From Ornithodoros turicata (taxonomy: Eukaryota; Arthropoda; Arachnida; Ixodida; Argasidae), in the NCBI RefSeq assembly GCF_037126465.1, contig NC_088206.1, forward strand, positions 11,197,187 through 11,261,186: a DNA stretch of 64,000 bases. The letters run 5' to 3'. This document shows, one piece after another, positions 34,401-45,400 of the stretch. The position numbers were made by a program, and so were the translations under genes. How positions within the stretch are numbered: the stretch's first letter is position 1; every line of letters starts with the position of its first letter. The notes below the pieces were generated by a model. That model ran no database searches and had not been told where the DNA came from. It was given only the letters and a program-made list of their open reading frames with translations.

Positions 34401-36870
34401 TTACGCACAATTTTTTTTCTCACGGGCGCTCTGCGGCTTATCCGCCAAGTGTGGCTTATCTCATGAGTATTTTTCCCTCGTATTTTCCCCCTACGTCAGT
34501 TTTAACGAAAGGTCTGACAGTGCCTCTGGAACAGCACCGCCCTGCCAATGCACGAAGAATGCGTAACAGGGGCGCGTCCACATTTGAGTAGACTGACCTT
34601 CCTGGTGCCTTCCCCCAAGCAGCTTTAACAAAAGTGGTGACAGTGATTCATGTCTTCTCGAAGGCCATTGACCCGTCGATCCATGAAAAACACGCAACCA
34701 GGGCACAATCCGATTTTGGTAGAACACTAGAACTGACCTCCTTTGTTGTACACAATGCCGACCCCGGAGTATGGACCCCAGGGTTTATGGCCTTCTCTAT
34801 GATCTCCTTTGTCGCACAAATCAGTCGGGTCGTATCGCCCACGGCTTATCTCTGACAGAAAATTTTCAAAACATTCCTAAAAATGGGTCCTGCGGATTAT
34901 ACCCGTGAAATTATGGTACATATATCTCTTTTGAGGCAGTGCAGATATGCTTGTAAATGTATGACAACAATTACCCATGTTTTACATATCACTGCCACAT
35001 ACCCAGTGAGGCCATTTTCCTTTGGGAAGTGATCTCTTCTGAACATCGTCCAGAATGAGGTAACTTGGCAGAAGGGCAGCGTTCCTGTCCAAACTGTGCT
35101 CAATCACCTGAGAAAAAAAAAAAAGATACACATCACATTGCCTTTCCAAGACAAAGAATACTACTCTCCCCAACAGGCCTATATTAATCTCAGATTGAAC
35201 AAGAAAAACAAAGGAATAAAACGTGGCTTTCAAATGCTTTGAGAGAAAACAGAAGACTTACGTCTGTCAGGGCATTCAGCTGCCTCATAACAGATACATT
35301 TACTGAAGATGGTATTGACAAGGCCTTGCCAAATATCACCTTCAGCAAATCACGGACGCCCTAGAAAAAGGAAAATGACCATATCACTTCACTGAACGGA
35401 GCAATTCTAGCTTAAAAGAAAGTGCCCGCACCTTGTAATCAATTCCGGAAATTATTTTCCTGATTAAGGCAAGAGCTTGGCACCAGTACTCCTCATTTGT
35501 GTAGGTGAATTTTTCGGTTGATAATAGGGCATCACATACTGGCCTGTGTGGGAAAACAAAAGCGTTGTATGTCATAAAATGTAATGTACCAATACACACT
35601 GATATCTTCCAACTGGTGTGCACAGCAAATGCCAAGACAATATTGAAGGTGTCACAAAATTGATTCTGCTCATAATTCCCCAACTCGATTCTTGTATTCT
35701 ACACGCTTAGAAATGAACTTCACCGCACAGTACGCTCCTAAGCAACCATCATCTCCAATGATATCGTTATCTGCCCTGATTTGTTGAAAACGGGAGGCAT
35801 ACGCCTTTTTGTGACAATTATGAACAGCATAAGTGTCACAAAAAAGGCGTACGCCTCCCGTTTTTAACAAATCGGGGCAGATAACGATATCATTTGAGAT
35901 GATGGTTGGTTTGGAGCGTGCTATGCGGTGAAGCTCATTTTTAAGAGTGTAGCTCCAGCTTGAGAAGAGTTACTTTTTCGGCTTGCTGGTGTATTGCATA
36001 CTGCAAGATCCAGCTAGCATACTCACCAGCAAGGCGCAGCTATGATGTGTCTAAGTGTTGATGTTTGCATCCTGTTTCAAACCACTTACAGCACGACTAC
36101 TTCACCCTTACCAGCACAATGGCACCATCAAGAATTAGCTTCTGGCTTTATTACACGTGACTTAGTGCTGACAGTGATCAGAAAACGACAACTAACTTTG
36201 CCTGGACGACGTTTGAAGTGACTGCGTGATGCAAAAGGTAGAGCAACGTTTGCTTTTGCCGGTGGTTGCTCAGAGTTGCAACAACGGCAACGTAGTGCTT
36301 GAGTGCCACTTCCACGCCATCCTGCAGGTGCAAACACAGTGTAGTCACATAACTGCATTCACATAGACGAAAATCTCTGGACAAAAAGCTGTATATAGAT
36401 ACCCACCTGGGGTATGTTGGAGAACAGGGTCCGTATGTCTTCTTGGTAGGTCCTCTCTTTATACTCCTGCATTTCTTGGGAGTGGATGATGAAGCAGTTG
36501 AATACTTCTTCGAGGGTGTCATTTTTCTAAAATGGTCAGAGAGAGCCATTATGACGAAATGAAGTATGTGAAAGCAAGCAGAGACGAAGCGATGGTCCAG
36601 CGGGAGTGAATTCCGAATGCATAGCAACAGATGATGGTATAGAAAGACACAGAATCACGCACTGATTCGTTCGCGGTAGATCGACTCTATGGTGGATCGA
36701 CGGTACGGACTCTATGGATTGCATAAAGTACAGGTCATAAAATAATTGTGTGGTACAGTCATACTACATACTCACCAACTGGCAAAAACCAGGAACCACA
36801 GAATTTAAAACCAACTTACCAAGACGTTGTCTATGTAGCGCATAACCTGAGCTTCCACACTCATTGTCAT
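19499..36870 (-). CDS. MED23: Mediator complex subunit 23, complete 34-exon gene
   Basis: MED23 is a tail-module Mediator subunit linking activators to RNA polymerase II. Exons: 36820-36870, 36407-36526, 36197-36321, 35432-35543, 35262-35360, 35003-35107, 34217-34286, 32282-32394, 32111-32206, 30490-30693, 30337-30423, 30004-30206, 29313-29395, 29064-29235, 28828-28970, 27881-28055, 27013-27176, 26336-26533, 26157-26223, 25396-25449, 25139-25247, 24980-25051, 24747-24857, 24594-24653, 24375-24485, 24199-24301, 23950-24048, 23209-23346, 22939-23098, 22225-22297, 21955-22160, 20383-20503, 20113-20198, 19499-19637. They join in one frame of 4,029 nt, 1,342 residues, close to the human protein (about 1,370), which has a longer C-terminal tail. 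Landmarks include LLRYVLEQPYSREMV, KGRDHLMWVLLQFISGSIQK, YSRLLVYNEIESLGIKGFI, WRFNEFPNPAAHALHVTC and LRLRFITHL. The start is the first ATG after an in-frame stop. Two oddities: a GC donor after exon 16, and two usable donors for exon 33 (20113 or 20095). Confidence 0.96.
20095..20112 (-). other. Optional 18-nt extension of MED23 exon 33
   Basis: Two donors in the same phase end exon 33. GTATCC (exon end 20113) keeps the length seen in human MED23 at this junction. GTAAGA (exon end 20095) is nearer the splice consensus and would add six residues. Without RNA evidence I cannot choose, and both may be used. Confidence 0.6.
21613..21848. mobile_element. Truncated copy of the element at 50589-51008
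   Basis: Shares CAGATGTTTCATTCTGA, the TGCTACGGTAGTCGTAC stretch, TAGCGCCCCTGGCGGATCGT and the right end TGACATGGTCGTTATAATCT with 50773-51002, at high identity. Lies in the intron before MED23 exon 32. Confidence 0.8.
25523..25568 (-). repeat. Tail fragment of SINE family C
   Basis: AGAACTGATGTTCTGAGG followed by CTGGAACAACATAGAAGGGA and TACATACAA matches the inverted 3' end of the SINE at 41587-41802. Lies in MED23 intron 19. Confidence 0.65.
28247..28592. mobile_element. hAT-type MITE rich in AAAATCGGG words
   Basis: Ends TACAGCCTGAAGTTTT and AAAACTTCAGACTCTA. Perfect 8-bp duplication TGGATAAT at 28239-28246 and 28593-28600. Carries repeated CGGGTAAA/AAATCGGG words. A second copy at 41426-42002 is disrupted by a SINE. 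Lies in MED23 intron 15. Confidence 0.9.
29618..29753. mobile_element. Short inverted-end element
   Basis: ATAGTGTTGT at the left is answered by ACAACACTAT at the right. The interior (GAGTGGACAGAC, CTTGTCACG-like, CTCTCATGCG) recurs at about 55930-56000. Lies in MED23 intron 12. Confidence 0.6.
31215..31770. repeat. Fold-back region with iterated TTAAAAATA words
   Basis: The left third holds many variants of TTAAAAATAAACCG and the right third holds the inverse (CGTTTATTTTTAA). The two sides can pair as a whole. The spacer, about 31400-31560, is unlike either side. Lies in MED23 intron 9, between exons 10 and 9. Confidence 0.55.
32414..33028. mobile_element. hAT-type MITE rich in GTAACT words
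   Basis: Flanked by perfect 8-bp repeats CCATGAAC (32406-32413 and 33029-33036). Ends CAGAGTTCGAGG and, inverted, CATAGATCGAGA. Both subterminal zones are loaded with GTAACT/AACTCGTTAC words. Lies in MED23 intron 7. Confidence 0.88.
33492..34106. mobile_element. hAT-type MITE rich in CTATCGATAG words
   Basis: Flanked by perfect 8-bp repeats GTTGTATT (33484-33491 and 34107-34114). Ends TAGAGGTGCAAAACTA and, inverted, TAGTCACGCAAAACTA. The words CTATCGATAG/ACTATCGA are iterated at both ends. Lies in MED23 intron 7, beside the previous element. Confidence 0.9.
34371..34918. mobile_element. TA-flanked element with TACCGTAATTTCACG ends
   Basis: TACCGTAATTTCACGTGTAT at the left is answered by the inverse of TACCATAATTTCACGGGTAT. 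GGCTTATC-type words occur near both ends. TA on both outer sides suggests TA target choice. Lies in MED23 intron 6. Confidence 0.75.
35699..35952. mobile_element. Near-perfect 254-bp hairpin element
   Basis: The whole segment is two arms of about 120 bp that are almost perfect reverse complements (for example GATATCGTTATCTGCCC on the left and GGGGCAGATAACGATATC on the right), with a tiny loop around 35825. Ends CTACACGCTTAG / inverse of CTACACTCTTAA. No clear target duplication. Lies in MED23 intron 3. Confidence 0.85.
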
Positions 36871-37322
36871 GCTTGCGATTAGGTACTACTGGGTACTACC
36901 AAGGAGCCACAACTTCTACTACGAATACTGCTCGAAATCGGGGCTACATTGGGCCACTTTTCTTTTTTCTGAACACTAGATAAATGCGAGGAAACTGACC
37001 GCACGCAAACACCATAAAAAACCGCAAAAATCTACACAAAAATTGATGTCGATAGCGATTACGCTGGATCGGACTACCGCACGCGGAGTATCGAAACCGA
37101 AATTGTGTGGGATGTGGTTCAAGGGTTCAAGTGAGGACTGTGATGGGATCGGATGGCACGGACCACTGATCAGTGGAAGGGACCATGGGACCCGTTTGCA
37201 ACTTCCTCTCAAAATGACGAAATGGAAGCAACAATGTCACGTGTACGCTGCCGGTCCGAAGTATTGCTGGAGTCGCATTGCGTGTCAGCGTGTTTTCGAG
37301 GCACGGAGGTTTCGGCGTAAAG
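36871..37322. other. MED23 upstream flank
   Basis: Presumed promoter side of MED23. No TATA box or clear motif array is evident. Confidence 0.4.
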
Positions 37323-37500
37323 ATGGGTGGATGTTCAACGGTTAACTGCACTAATTCTGTGGAAAAAGGACAAAAAAGTATCGCGTGCCCTGGGATCCTG
37401 TACCTTTAGAAAAATGTCGTCAGCATACAAGAAAATTGAAGTATGGGGTGCAGGCACTTGTCGCCAAATGCCGAGCTATGTACTTGCCATGTTGAATTGT
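37323..37500 (+). pseudogene. THAP-like zinc-finger remnant, frameshifted
   Basis: An ATG at 37323 opens with a C-x4-C start (GCSTVNC, then TNSVEKGQK), as in THAP domains. A one-base shift in the A-rich run near 37367-37376 is needed to reach YRVPWDPVPLEK, which resembles the FHRFP-D-P region of THAP. The conserved Trp that follows appears as Cys, and no downstream Cys/His pair was confirmed. Probably a fossil of a P-element-like transposase or a THAP gene. Confidence 0.35.
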
Positions 37501-40500
37501 GCGTGGCAATGGTAAGATTATAAACTCATAATGTGAAAATACTTTCATTAACGTCACAACTTCGTCTTAAACTAGAAAGAAACGACTACATATGCGTATG
37601 AGCAGACGATTGCTGTGTAAAATACTCCCGGTACATTTCGTTGTATCATATCTGAAATGTTGCTCGTTACCTCTGTTATCTGGAACGCCAAATTTACGGC
37701 GTCGTAACGGAACATTTCGCACGGCAAAAAATCGCGATTTCAAAGCGCGTGTTAAACGAAACCGAAACATGCACGAAGTGCCACGAATTCTAAACTAAAA
37801 GTGCGTGCGAACTATTTGTTAAAGTAACGTACTTGTTTTGGGGGGCAGAGGTTCCCAGGCGAATTCATCTTGAATGTTCTTTCAGTCTGAGTTTGTAAAC
37901 TATGTGCTCAAATTGAGCGAAACTAAAATTTAGGACCGAAAGTTCGAAGTCCCAGCATGCGCAGCGCTACCTTTCAACTTGAAAGCCACCCAATGCCACT
38001 GACAGAACTAAAAGCTCATAGGCCTGGTAGAAATATAACTGATAAAAAAAAAAAAAACTTTCCGCGAGTTCCGTCTGTTGTTCTGGAGAGAAAATGCGCT
38101 GTTATAAACGCACTAAACGATACATTTAGTCAATCAAAGTTGCACAGAAAGGTTAAACAGACAAGACCCCAACACCTACTCCACGCGAAGCTGTAATGAA
38201 GCCCAATGTAGTGCCGCACTCCTCACAAACTTCTGTGTACCCCCTTGTTCCTCACTTGTGTGCATCCTTAGTTAGTACGGACACAAACATAAAAAAATAA
38301 GAAGAAAGAACGTAATGAGAAGCACAAATTAGGATTACAATCCCTGGGATACACATTCGTCAAAAAGTACGAGTATAGCGTTCAATCCTGGTACGCACAA
38401 GAGACTTCAATCTTTCTTTTTGTGGTTGTAGTTGGCGCCGCTCGTCCCGAGTCTGACGCAGACCAGTCGTTGAACAGGCAAGCAGCGCACAAGACGTGCA
38501 AAGACACGAAAAAAATATCATTGTCGATCCATTAGTGGATCCGACGGAAATGCGTTAGCATTAAAACTTGAAAACCCTTTGGGAACTACCCTACACAACG
38601 CTACGCTTCACAAACGCTAACGCAAGACAGCATCTGCAGCCAAATGAGCCTTTCGGGCTTCCTCCGATTCAGCTTGGTGGCGCCATCTCACAGCCTCAGC
38701 CAGAGCCTCAGCCTTCTTTCGGTCCCGCTCCTCCGCACAGTTTTCATAACCCATGGCGCGCCCACGCAGACACGTCTAAACTTGTCGACCACCAGAGCTG
38801 CACTCTCGCGACTAGTGGCTAGACAGACAGACCACGTCGCGATTATTTCGTAGCGAAGTCTTTAATGCTAAAGCATTAAAAACGCGTTGAGGTAGTTGCA
38901 TGGTGTCAACCCCTTCTGTGTCTTTGCGTCTTTTGCGTTGCTAGTATATGCTCAACCATAGTTCGCACCAACTACCCCAAGTCCAAACGATTGTCAGCGG
39001 AGCAGTCGACCTTGCCCTTGCGCTGTAGCAGATGATCCTCGGCATCCAATAATAGTGTTCGGATGATCTGACATCACAATAGCCCAAAAGATGGGGGCTG
39101 GTAGAGCCTGCCGACGTTACAGGTTCCCTTGTAAACAAATGTTCCCAGGAAATATTTCGCTTGACACTTCTTGAATGTCGTGTAGGTTCATGCGATGCGT
39201 GTAAAAAATATATGTTTGAAGTGCTTTCCATGCTCCTTTAACCGGCCACGTGTCTGTCACCTCAAGACGAAACAAACCTACACAAGGACAAACCAAACAT
39301 CATAAAATAATGATTTTCACGCTACCGCCAGTCAGCGACTAACACACAAGAAACTAAATCTAGACACTTAACGTAATACCAAAGGTTAAAATAAGCGACC
39401 AAAACTTCCAAAACCGCACAGTGCTAACGTGAACTTACGTAAACCACATGTCCTTCCAGATAATTTGTACTTCAGCTCTAGCTTCAGTTAGCACAGGGGT
39501 AGCGTGGCCGTAAGCTCGTTATTACAGGTATGCTATAGCTGTAACAGATTCATCTACTATTGCCGACATGAGTCCAAAACAGAATAAATAAATAAAAAAC
39601 TAAGCAGGAAAGATAATAAGGGGGTTGTCATCAACCATTGGGTAAGAGGGGTAAGTTTAGGGTAAGTCTAGGGTAAGAGGGGCCTGTCGCAAATAGAAAA
39701 AATTTTAAGAGATATTTCGCTAACGGAATGATACCTCTCGACTATGCCGAACTCAACCATGCTACCCATATAGTTCGTGTATAGTTCGCTCTAGAATCAC
39801 TAAGCGGCCGTAGTTCGCTCGCAGCTCCCAGTTCGCCGTGCGCCCCATGCAACTGCCTATGAGTTGTTTTAGTCGTGATTACCTTTCCCGAAATGTTTCT
39901 ATGTAAAAAAATAATAATAATAAAAATAGATGAATAAAAAAAGGTCTTCTATGATCAGTGTCTAGTCTAGTAGGTCGTGGTGTGAACGACACACAACCAT
40001 ACCATACTGCCATAGCGTACTCAGGTAATGTTTAAAATGGGATTACGCGTCACCACAACCTTCGCACTGCACCTTGGATATGGCATGCTGGAAGGAAAGA
40101 AAGAAAAAGAGAAAGAAAGAGAGAGAGAGAGAAAAAAAAAACGTCATGCTTCCATGCGCATCTCTGAGCGCAAAATGTCGTCTGCTAGAACTACTAGTTT
40201 CGTTTTAGGTCTGCTTCACAACATTACTAATATTGAAAATGGTACGCACAATAGCGGCAAACATTCATCAATTCGATAAAAATATGCCGTTTTAAATGTA
40301 AATAGCATTTACTTTGTCGATATTATGTAATTCTACGCACATGATCTACTAAAGATTCAGCCGCGCATACGAAACTGCTGGGCGGGAAGACGCGTCGCAA
40401 AACCAGAAAGTACTCATCGTCTGCTACCGAAGTTGCTACATGTACTGTCTTCATAGAGGCGCTTACACGGGTAAGGGAATAGGAACTGTTTATTTATGTC

Positions 40501-41425
40501 ATGCAGCTAGCACCATGCATAATTGGTACACTATTTGTACATAATTACTGACATATGTGTACCTCACTTGCAGCTTACAGCGCAGCAAACACTCCATGCA
40601 GAGATACGAGGAGGGCGCTTCTGCTTTGTCAAGAAAAAACTTGGGCATCGCAAGATACAAAATGTAAGTGGATGCTGTGTTTCATCTCTTACGACTGTTA
40701 TGAGCAGCGCATATGGTTTCATGCTCGGTACTTTCTTACTTTCTGCAGGCCGTATTGCTAATCTGATGTTAACTCCCCACTCATCATCAATCAGATAAAG
40801 TAGTTATTTTTTTGTAATGCTATGATGTTCAGTTGACACCTGCCATGTTTAGAGTGTGCGAAAGCGTCGACAACGTCCTCAAACGGATAGTGGTTGTGTC
40901 ACTGTCATGTCTGGCAACTGCCTCCTTGGAAGCAACGAAGATAACCTCTCGCAGTCCCGAGCGCAAGTCACACTATCCTTGTCAGGACACACCATTTACT
41001 TCACAGAAATTAGTACACAAACGACAAATCACTTGACATAAAAAAAGTATTAAATAACAAACAAAAACTGTCACAAAATCACAAATATTGGTTGTCAGCA
41101 GCTAGCACTACCATTTATCTAAATTGTGGGGGCACCAATCTTCCATCATCTCAGTGAATACTGTCTCTTGAGCTACTGGCTTTTAGTGGGAAATTCAGAA
41201 ACTGTGGCACAGTATAATTCCCAACTGAATTTCCAACCCATAGTATCACAGCCGTCGGTGTACACTAGCAATTCCCTATGAAAGATTTGAGCTATTTAAT
41301 AGCTCTAGATTGATCGGGGTTGCAAAATAAAGTGAGTGACGATTATTGCCACGAATGCTACCCTGGGATTTCGTTCTGAATGTGAAAGGGAAATAATGTG
41401 TGGAAATGCAGCATTAGAATCGTTT
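37501..41425. other. Gene-free stretch between MED23 and EEF1E1
   Basis: No conserved gene was recognised. It contains a GA/A-rich low-complexity tract at about 40098-40142 and a palindromic TAATGCTAAAGCATTA near 38862. A segment at 40576-40662 has a good acceptor (TCACTTGCAG) and donor (GTAAGT) on the plus strand and is open in all three frames; it may be an exon of a noncoding or unrecognised transcript. Confidence 0.35.
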
Positions 41426-42002
41426 TAGAGCCTGAAGTTTTTAGGAACTATTTCTCTGTAAATTTGGGGTATGAGAATGGGGTAAATAAACATGTGCCCT
41501 AAATTCGTGCGACTTCGGGTGGGAAAACTTCCAGTATGCTAAATTTGCGGAGAAACTGGGCTCAGTCACTTAAACTAGCCGTACTGATGAAAGAAATGAA
41601 TGATGAAAGTTAGTCGTGTAAGCTTAGCTCAATTGGTAAGAGCCCTGAACCGGCAATCCAGAAGATGTGGGTTCGAGTCCTACGGAGGGCTATCCTTTTC
41701 AGTGACTTCCTTCTTTCATCATGAATTTCTTAGGCACTTGAGGCCTTGTATGTATTTGTCCTTTCTATATGTTCCAGCCTCAGAACATCAATTGCCATCA
41801 TGTAGCTGTACTGGTTTGGTACAAACGGTGATGTAACTGCATTTGCTGCCAAATAAGTTAATAAGTTAGTGTGCATTCCTATAGACGTCTCACTGGGGGC
41901 AATTTGCTGGGTAAAAATCGGGTTTCACCCTAAAGAAGTAACCCTCAATTCGGGGTGCAAATTCAGGAAGAATCGGGATAAACCCTAAAACTTCAGGCTC
42001 TA
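41426..42002. mobile_element. hAT-type MITE (second copy), interrupted by a SINE
   Basis: Ends TAGAGCCTGAAGTTTT and AAAACTTCAGGCTCTA. Without the SINE the element is about 350 bp and collinear with 28247-28592. The flanking 8-mers AATCGTTT and AATCATAT agree at six positions, suggesting an old insertion. Confidence 0.85.
41587..41802 (+). repeat. tRNA-derived SINE, family C, inserted into a hAT MITE
   Basis: tRNA-like head (TAGCTCAATTGGTAAGAGCC, then GGGTTCGAGTCC) with a tail ending in the TTCCAGCCTCAGAACATCA stretch. Flanked by an 11-bp duplication of host-element sequence, TAGCCGTACTG (41576-41586) and TAGCTGTACTG (41803-41813). The anticodon arm carries an extra base, so this is not a functional tRNA gene. 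Confidence 0.88.
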
Positions 42003-42436
42003 AATCATATTCTAGTAGGAAGTAATTTTGCCACAACCGAGAACGCTGTCTCCCATGTGCCTTTTACGATGCTGTGATGACCCACTGCACGTGATGCCAA
42101 CGCACACAATAGTCTTGCTTTGCTGGGAATGCAGTTTACAGCCTGTGCCATGACATATCGAAAACACCTTCAATTGCTCTTTGGTCTCGTGATCAAGATC
42201 CGTAGAATGTACCTAATGTGGTACCGAACTCCATAGCGGAATGACATTAAGTCCCACGGAGCTCAGGGCCTTATCTGGTACATATCCGTGTATCACAGCA
42301 GGGGAGACACAAATTTCAAGTTGCGTAAGGTGTGTTTGCAAAATCAAGGATAAATGGAACGTCAATGCTGTTTCTATAAAAGGAATCTGTGTCATTAAAT
42401 GCTTGTGCTGGGGGTATGAGGTGGTGCACAGGCTTT

Positions 42437-45400
42437 TCATCTGTGCTTTTCATACAACAATGTCTTGCTGAAGACGAGAAGAGGAAGGGTTTGACGAATA
42501 CCGCTGTCGTGCTGTATCTGGAAATGAGCAATTTACTGGTATGAGATACCAAAACGCAAAAAAAAAGAAAAAAGAAGGAACTCTTACACTTACGAGATCA
42601 AACCAGCGAGACACGTGGTTGTAGGCTTCTTTGTCTTGAAAACTCATTGTGGCCTGCAATGGAATGTTTTTAGCTTGTGTAAGATTTGAATAGCGTAGCT
42701 ACTGCAATGATGGCTAGTAGGGGCCAGCACAACATTCAGATATATCTGCAATTTGCAAATCAAACATTCTGAATGCTTGTAAATGGAATGTGGGATTAGT
42801 AGCACCCTTTTGCACGTGCAGTGGTCTCCACCTGCGCCTATTGTCATATTTTGCTTATACAGTCGACCCCCGTTTATCCGGACTTCATTTATCCGGATCC
42901 CGCGGTATCCGGACAAAAGGCACGGGAACGGATTTTCCTCCGTGTATTTTGTTCTCGTTTATCCGGACTCAGACAAGAATTCCAGGGAACGAAAGTCGAA
43001 AACTCTTGTAATCCAGCTTCAGTTATCCGGACCACCGTGAGTAAGAGGAGACGCTGACCCCGCTTCGTCACCCTTTTCGTTGTGTTGGGGTTATTCCCGT
43101 TACACGTCAGGGACATACATTCCTCCGTAGGGGAGACAACCGTGCACGATGACCCCCTTTTCTATTTGTGTGCGTTGGGTCACGTTGACCAGTCGAGTAA
43201 TTTGGAAATATCTCGAGCAACTGTCCGGTTCTAGAGGGGAAAACTCCAACACGAGGGCCTGCTGCTTACGGCCTGTTGGCCGATGAAGACATTCCCCTAG
43301 CTGAGCTGCGATACCTGACGCAGAGGCTCACTGCGACTGCCGTAGATGATGCTGCGGTTTCTGACTACGTTGACGTTGATAAGGATGATGACGCGTGTGC
43401 AGCTATGACTGATGACGGTGTGATTGCTGCTGTTGTCTCCGATGATGTGCAGCAAGACGGTGCCGATGACGCCAGTGCAGCGCAACAGCGTGGCTCAACT
43501 CTATGGAATTAGCAAAAGTTTGCAGGAATCTATTGCCTACACTACTATGTAACAGCTGTCATTGACGAGATTTCTGTGTTTTAATTAGACCTTGCTCTGG
43601 TATGACGTTTCTATTCGGTCGTTTCATTTATCCGGATGCCCCGGTATCCGGACGATTTCGCCGGGAACGGCACCATCCGGATAAACGGGGGTCGACTGTA
43701 CTTCAAATTTATGTTCTTTTATGTTCACAGTTTTCCTCGTATTGTCATACTTTTTGTATTGTTACGATTTTACGTGTCAAAAGTGTTGTGAATGTACTGG
43801 ACAGAAAAGTTAGTCTAGTAACCATCACACATTTTGATTGTACAATTGCAAAAATGGAAGATAGCAAACTTCGCAGACTGACAGCCATTTGTCTGAAGCC
43901 TAATTGTAATTTTTTTGCAAGTGCTCCGGTATTTAGAATTTTCCTTTTAAATCAAGCAAAATTTCACCCAATGAATTTTTAATGGGTTATCTCACTCAAA
44001 TGCTGCCATTCTTTTTGTGTCCTCTGTATTGTGCCCCATGTTCACACTGCCACACATAGGTGGTGCAACACGCACAGGATGACTAATGCATTATTATTCA
44101 AGCATGTTGGATTGTAGTAGGCAGTGCCACCTGTGTGTGATGATGTGAACATGAAGCACACACAAGAAAAGATAGCAGCATTTGAGTGAGATAGGCCATT
44201 GAACGTGCATGGGGAGAGATTTTGCTCGATTCTTAATTTTTTTCCTCAGAACCATAATGTTTGCAACAAAAATCTATAAAATCCCGGACAAACAGCTATG
44301 AGTCTGCAAAGTTTTGGGTGGGATAAACTTTGTCTTCTATTCTTACGGAGACATCGAAAGTCATAACGACTGCTAGACCAACCCTGTAGTTGCATCAGTG
44401 ACGGACAGCTACCACGCTGCATAGATGAAATGTGGATACTCACAAAAAGTGGATGTAGGCTGTAATAAATGAGGATGTCAGCCAGCGTAAGCGTGTTCGC
44501 AACAAAATACACTCGATCTTTCAAGTAGAGATTCAGCTCCTGCAAAAGGTGTGATAGATATCAAGAAATCTTAAACTATGATTGCAAAAGTGTGTGCTCA
44601 GGCGCTCCTCACTGGATAATTTTGTTTCTCGTACATACCTTCAGAACTGTATTTGTAGATTCCTGGCTAGATGCGCACCTGTCCACGAAAAGTTGCCGAT
44701 ATTCTACCCACTGCTGAACACACGCCCTTTCCTCAGGGTTGGTTCCTATATAAAATGAGAAAGAAGAGCTACGTGTAATATTTTTGAGACATTTTAATAC
44801 CATTCTTACATAAACATTTAAAGAAATTATTTTTCCTTACCTAGTAGATGCTGCTTATTTGAGGACTGCTGAGCTAAATAGCTACAGACAGCAAGAAGAC
44901 CTGTAACCTCTTCACCATTTTTTACCTTTGTTTGTGGGATCTGCGAGAGATGATGACAGAAGTATAAGAACATATTTTGCGTACTGAAATTCATGAGACT
45001 GATGGTGCACCATATTCAAGGTGTGATGCATAACAGAGTTATCTGCATCAACTTCTGGCAAACCAGTACAAGTACATATTTTAGATAAAAAAATATATTT
45101 CCTGAAGCAAACAAACACATTGTCTTGAGAATGCACACCAGGCGCGAAGGTCATGTTAGATTCGTTTGCCCCAGAATTTGTCATGTGAGTGATTGGACCT
45201 TTAAACAGAGCTGTATGGACAAGTGGGACATGACTATATGTCTTCCGCATGCACCTTTATGCGTGCTATTAGTAGGAAGTAGTCCGCTACTATTAGTAGG
45301 AACCATTTTAGGATGGCTTCCCCTTTTAGCTCTCTCTCTGTTGTCCTCATCGACACAACTATAAGACGCTAACTGTTTGTGCGCCTTAAATTTTCGAAAA

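Noticed and set aside
39430..39490. Possible minus-strand first exon ending at GTAAGT (39437)
   Set aside because: A short open frame (EVQIIWKDMW) precedes a good donor, but there is no acceptor of quality, no start codon and no partner exon.
41620..41695. tRNA-like cloverleaf sequence on the plus strand
   Set aside because: It is the head of a family C SINE: it has SINE body attached, an insertion target duplication, and an extra base in the anticodon arm. The tRNA-like heads at 3419, 6763, 8080, 49640 and 51030 are rejected as tRNA genes for the same reason.
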